64,000 bases of DNA. Origin: Eremophila alpestris peregrina (lineage: Eukaryota > Chordata > Aves > Passeriformes > Alaudidae). The notes under the pieces are model-generated. The model saw only the letters and a program-made list of their open reading frames with translations, was not told the DNA's origin and did not search any database. The DNA lies in contig WMCF01000030.1 of NCBI GenBank assembly GCA_009792885.1, positions 6,050,119-6,114,118 of the forward strand, in the 5' to 3' direction. Every line of letters begins with the position of its first letter. The first letter of the stretch is position 1. Positions 60,118-64,000 of the stretch are shown piece by piece. A program made the translations under genes and the position numbers.

Positions 60118-63100
60118 CTCTCTTGATTTACCTTGATACAACAGTTTAACTCTGTGTTCTGTGAGGGACTTCTATTTTAAATCTTCAGCCTGTCACTGTC
60201 TTTGTTGAATTCTGCATTTGAGGAGAAAGCAATCAAATGTAAGTGCTTGGTTTCTTGATGACATATGCAATCTTATGCTTATCATATCTTTTCTCACCCT
60301 GAGTACTGGAGATGTTTTTAATTTAGCTATTCCCTTACAGTCTTTCTTTAGTTGTTTAACTCTTCCTCTCTGTACTCGACCCAGATGGGGTTGTGATTAA
60401 CATATTCAAATTGAGGCCACATAATATGGTTTCTATATCTTGTTTCAATATTTCTGTGAGTTTTTAACACTTTTTGTCATTAATTTCTTCCCTATATCTC
60501 CTTTTTTGATGATTATATGATAAGTTGATGTATTTTCATAGAATGCTCTTTGATTACTTCAGGATATCATTCATGAGTTGTAATTGTCTAGTTAAAAATA
60601 TGATCAGGTGCATAAAAATTAGAATATTATATCCTCTCTAAATTATTTTTACATTCTTTTTGTGCTTAATTTCATCAACATTTCATTTTTGAGCTGTTCC
60701 ACACTTCCAGGACTCTTCACTCTTTCATAGTCTACTTAGATCCACACTTCCACTCATAATGTTAAACACACACACATTAAACAGTGTCTGTAAGAAAAAA
60801 TTATGGATATCTATTTAAAAGGATTTTCATAGATAAAAAATGCTCTATAAGTTTTCTGTATGAGAGTCTTTGTCCAGGTAAGGTTTTGCAGATGAAAACT
60901 GAGAATTAAATGGAGCACAAAGTTTCAGAATAAGGGAATATTCCTTGCCTGAGTTTATTCTGTGAATCTAATCCATAAAATTGTGTCTTGGAGTTTAAAA
61001 GCAGATTTAAGCAGTTGGGGGAATTTTGTTAACAATTTAATTTTATTAATGGTTCATATATATATATATATTTATATTTTTTTTTACTTAAGGCATTTAG
61101 ATGGATTTTAATTTTTAGTTAAATGCGTTTTCTTATATTTTGTGAAAAAAAGTTTTTTATATCTTTGGAGGGAAGTGGGAGTAAGAGACATTAGAATAAT
61201 CTAGCATACTTACATTAGCTAAGAACTTGAAGGATAAAAATATTTCATTAGTGCATCAAGCTCAGAATACACTTCTGTCACTCATTTTTAATTTAAAGTA
61301 GAATACTCCAGTGTGAATTTCTGCACCGAGTTATTAATGATACAAGTGCCTGTTGTACCTTGCTATGCAAGCTGCCTACTTGCACATGTTTGCGAGTGCA
61401 GACATGGTTAATTCTCATGGGAAATCCATCCCTTACTTACACAGGCTAGATTATGAAGCCAAACAAAGGAAAATTTAGATGATAATCACTGAACAATGTT
61501 CAAAACAACCTTTACATAAAGCAAAACTCTGGGAACATATCCCCCTTTTCCTTTTCTCTCCGAAGGCATACAACCAAGTGGGAGGATGCACTCTCCAGAA
61601 AGGGAGCTTATGTGTCTGCAAAGTTGTACAAGCTTATCTTTTCATGAGCATCTCTGGAAAATGCATTCCAGTATTTTTGATGAATACAAACAGTATGAAT
61701 TAATATTAAAATATTAATTACTAGTACACTGAATACGAATCAGCATATTTACTGCATTTGGTAAAAGAAGATTTCCTTGGATGAAGGTATCTGATGAATT
61801 GAAAATGAAGCTTCTTCATTATGACCCAATGCACTGCAACTGACTCATGCACCCCAGCAGAAATTCAGTTTATATTTCCCTATGCCATTGCAGAATGAAA
61901 ACTCTTTTCCAAACTGTCATTTTATTAAAAGAATTATGCTTGAGACTCTCAAAGAAAAATATAATAACACCCCACACTTACTGTTCTCTAAAGTATTCAT
62001 GAGTCTTTGTCAAGGGAGCTACCTTTCTCATTCACATGCTGTTGCAGCTTGTTTTCTGTTTATTTGAAATCTTGTGGTGTCTTGAGCATCACCTGGGAAA
62101 TCAAGGTCCATGTCAGATGTGTTGAAGCCCTGATGATAAAAGCTGATGATTGGATGTGACTGAGCTTGAGCACAGTCAAAGGCTGTCTCAAGATAAACAT
62201 CTGATGTTAAAAGACTTGGAAGATGAAACTGGTGATGTCCTTACTTTAATTTTGGGAAAGATAAAGCAGGAAAAAAGTCATCTCTCAAAATCTCCATTAC
62301 AGGGATAGAGAATTATCACAAGAGATACATATATTCTCAGGAAGATATGCATTGATATTCATTGGAAAATCTTACACGTCAAAAGATGTCACACCTTGGA
62401 TAATAAAAGAGTTAAATTAAACACTGGGAAAAAAAGAGAAAATAACAAAATGATTTTCAAATATAAATTTATGTGGATTCCTGTTCTTAAAAAGAAAAAA
62501 GAAAACAATGTGAGGTGTACTTTTTTTTTTCCTTTTAGCAAAGAATCAAGTAGAAGTTTTAATACTAGAAATTATCTGAATGTAGTCAAAAATTTGAAAA
62601 AAAAAATCATCAGGGACATACCTGGAGCTTTCCAGCTTAATCACCTGAGATCTTATCAGTTACTACCAAAATTGTGTCTGTATCTGATTTTGACAAAGTC
62701 CATGTTAATCAAGCTGGAGGTTGTAACTTGCAAGGACAGTCACTCACACTGGGACAATCAAAGAGCTGCATCGGTGACCTTCTCACACACCTCCAGCATG
62801 TGGCCCTATTCCAGAGGGTTTCATGGAATTTTTTTGGTGGTAATAACTTCCTCTCAAAATTCAGATATTTTTAATTGTTATCTGACTTCAAGAACACTAT
62901 CGTGCAAAAATCAAGCACTTGTTTATGTTGTTGTTGTGCTGCTGGGATTTCTTTAATAGTGTTCAGATATGTTAAATTTTCTCTTTAATTACCAATTGAA
63001 ATTTAGGCAGCCTTTAAATTACAATGAGTTTCTTTATTTGTGACAGGAACATATTTTCTGGCTTGCCATTTTCTTCTTGGTCTCTTGATATACAATGAAA

Positions 63101-64000
63101 AGATATAAAGTAGTAAAAGTTCAGGTAACATAAAGTCCTGTATTAAAAATAAAGGAAAATCACGGTGAGTTCCATGTAAAAATAATCAGGTAGCCTTTTC
63201 TTCCATGTATGTATTTTGAATTAAAAATTGTATTTTTTAGTTTATTATATTCCTGAAATCAAAATAGTAGAAGAGGAAAAGAAAAATAAATAAACTCACT
63301 TCATCAGGATTGGGTGAAAAGGAAACCTATTTAAAAAAAAACCAAAGTCCAGCCTAAGAGTCTGACTTAAAAAGAATAAGACCCTTTACTGAACTGCGGA
63401 CTTGTTTTCAAGCAGGAAATTGTCCTTTCTGCTTAGAAAATATTAGTTTCTCTTAGGAAATTATATGGCCTGAGACTAAGCAATTCCTGAGTATTTGGAG
63501 AATGCATTATCAGATTAACAAGGTGAATATTACCTATTCTTTGTTTACATATTTTTGTGCAAAAAAACTATGTTACACCTCCACTTCATTAGAAACAACC
63601 AGCAGTAATATTTCTACAACATTACGTTGGGGCAATCTTTAGATATGTTGTACTTCTGAGACTATAGACTATATTATTCTCTATTTAGGATGATGATCTT
63701 AACCTGGTGAGCAGTAGCAACAGTTTTATTTCCAATTTGTTTGCATGCCCCAAGTTTTCCCTCTGCTGTCCAGTCCTGACACACTAAACATTTTACAGTT
63801 AGAATAGTTAATGTAGTGCATCATTTTGTGAAATATCTAGCATTTTTTGCTTCTTGAGCAGTAAGTATATAAAGTAAGTAAATCCCCCCATAGAGGAGTC
63901 CTTTTGTTATGAGCTTACTTTTCGTTCACTGGTTTTTGCTGATATAGACAACATTATTCAACTGACCAGAAAGTGAACATGTTCTGAAGCATATGGTGCC
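60118..64000. other. Unique AT-rich non-coding sequence
   Basis: No gene or element is recognised to the end of the window. The longest open frame (186 codons, 62396-62956 plus) begins in A-rich sequence and has no domain I recognise. A short TA repeat is at 61056-61070. Confidence 0.5.
61056..61070 (+). repeat. (TA)n microsatellite
   Basis: About seven TA units followed by a T-rich tract. Confidence 0.85.

Noticed and set aside
62396..62956. 186-codon plus-strand frame
   Set aside because: Starts in A-rich sequence and has lysine/asparagine-rich chance composition with no recognisable domain; an overlapping frame is just as open.
1..64000. CRISPR arrays, operons, phage or plasmid modules
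   Set aside because: No regularly spaced repeats, no dense coding and vertebrate-type repeats throughout.

Overview
The window looks like bird genomic DNA, most likely from a songbird (passerine). It is AT-rich, CpG-poor, non-coding sequence with no complete protein-coding gene. The diagnosis rests on the repeats: many CR1 LINE pieces, some ending in the avian CR1 3' tail built from ATTCTATG-like units; several endogenous retrovirus LTRs of bird types; and a tRNA-Ile-derived piece like the head of songbird SINEs. Family names come from remembered consensus sequences, not from a database search.

Layout. 1-8.4 kb: unique sequence with two copies of one LTR family (called A here; ERVL-like) at 550-1077 (+) and 4638-5229 (-). 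8.4-15 kb: an LTR fragment abutting a plus-strand CR1, a long minus-strand CR1 (10884-11840), a (GGGAA)n array broken by a 50-N gap, and two CR1 pieces in opposite orientation. 15-21 kb: mostly unique sequence, a third A-type LTR (17950-18514) and a hairpin-like inverted repeat near 16.7 kb. 21-27.6 kb: a compact CpG-rich alpharetrovirus/ERVK-like solo LTR (20989-21383) and three CR1 3' fragments. 27.6-32 kb: unique sequence with an unusual A-rich, T-poor tract. 32-45 kb: four copies of a second LTR family (B), three plus and one minus, plus an internally deleted CR1. 46-53 kb: a CR1 end, a short A-type LTR end and long AT-rich unique stretches. 53-60 kb: a complete solo LTR with a perfect 5-bp target duplication (53213-53986), a tRNA-Ile-like relic (59048-59112) and another minus-strand LTR (59608-60117). 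60-64 kb: unique AT-rich sequence.

The mobile elements seen are fragments, solo LTRs or decayed copies; I see none with an intact gag, pol or LINE reading frame. The longest open frames (for example 279 codons antisense to the LTR at 32.2-33.3 kb) are by-products of GC-richer LTR sequence, not genes. Three short open segments with good splice-like borders (6317-6515 minus, 22790-22855 minus, 48832-48969 plus) are listed at low confidence as possible exons, so the window may lie in a large intron or a gene desert. I found no CRISPR array, operon, bacterial or phage gene set, or convincing new biological system.
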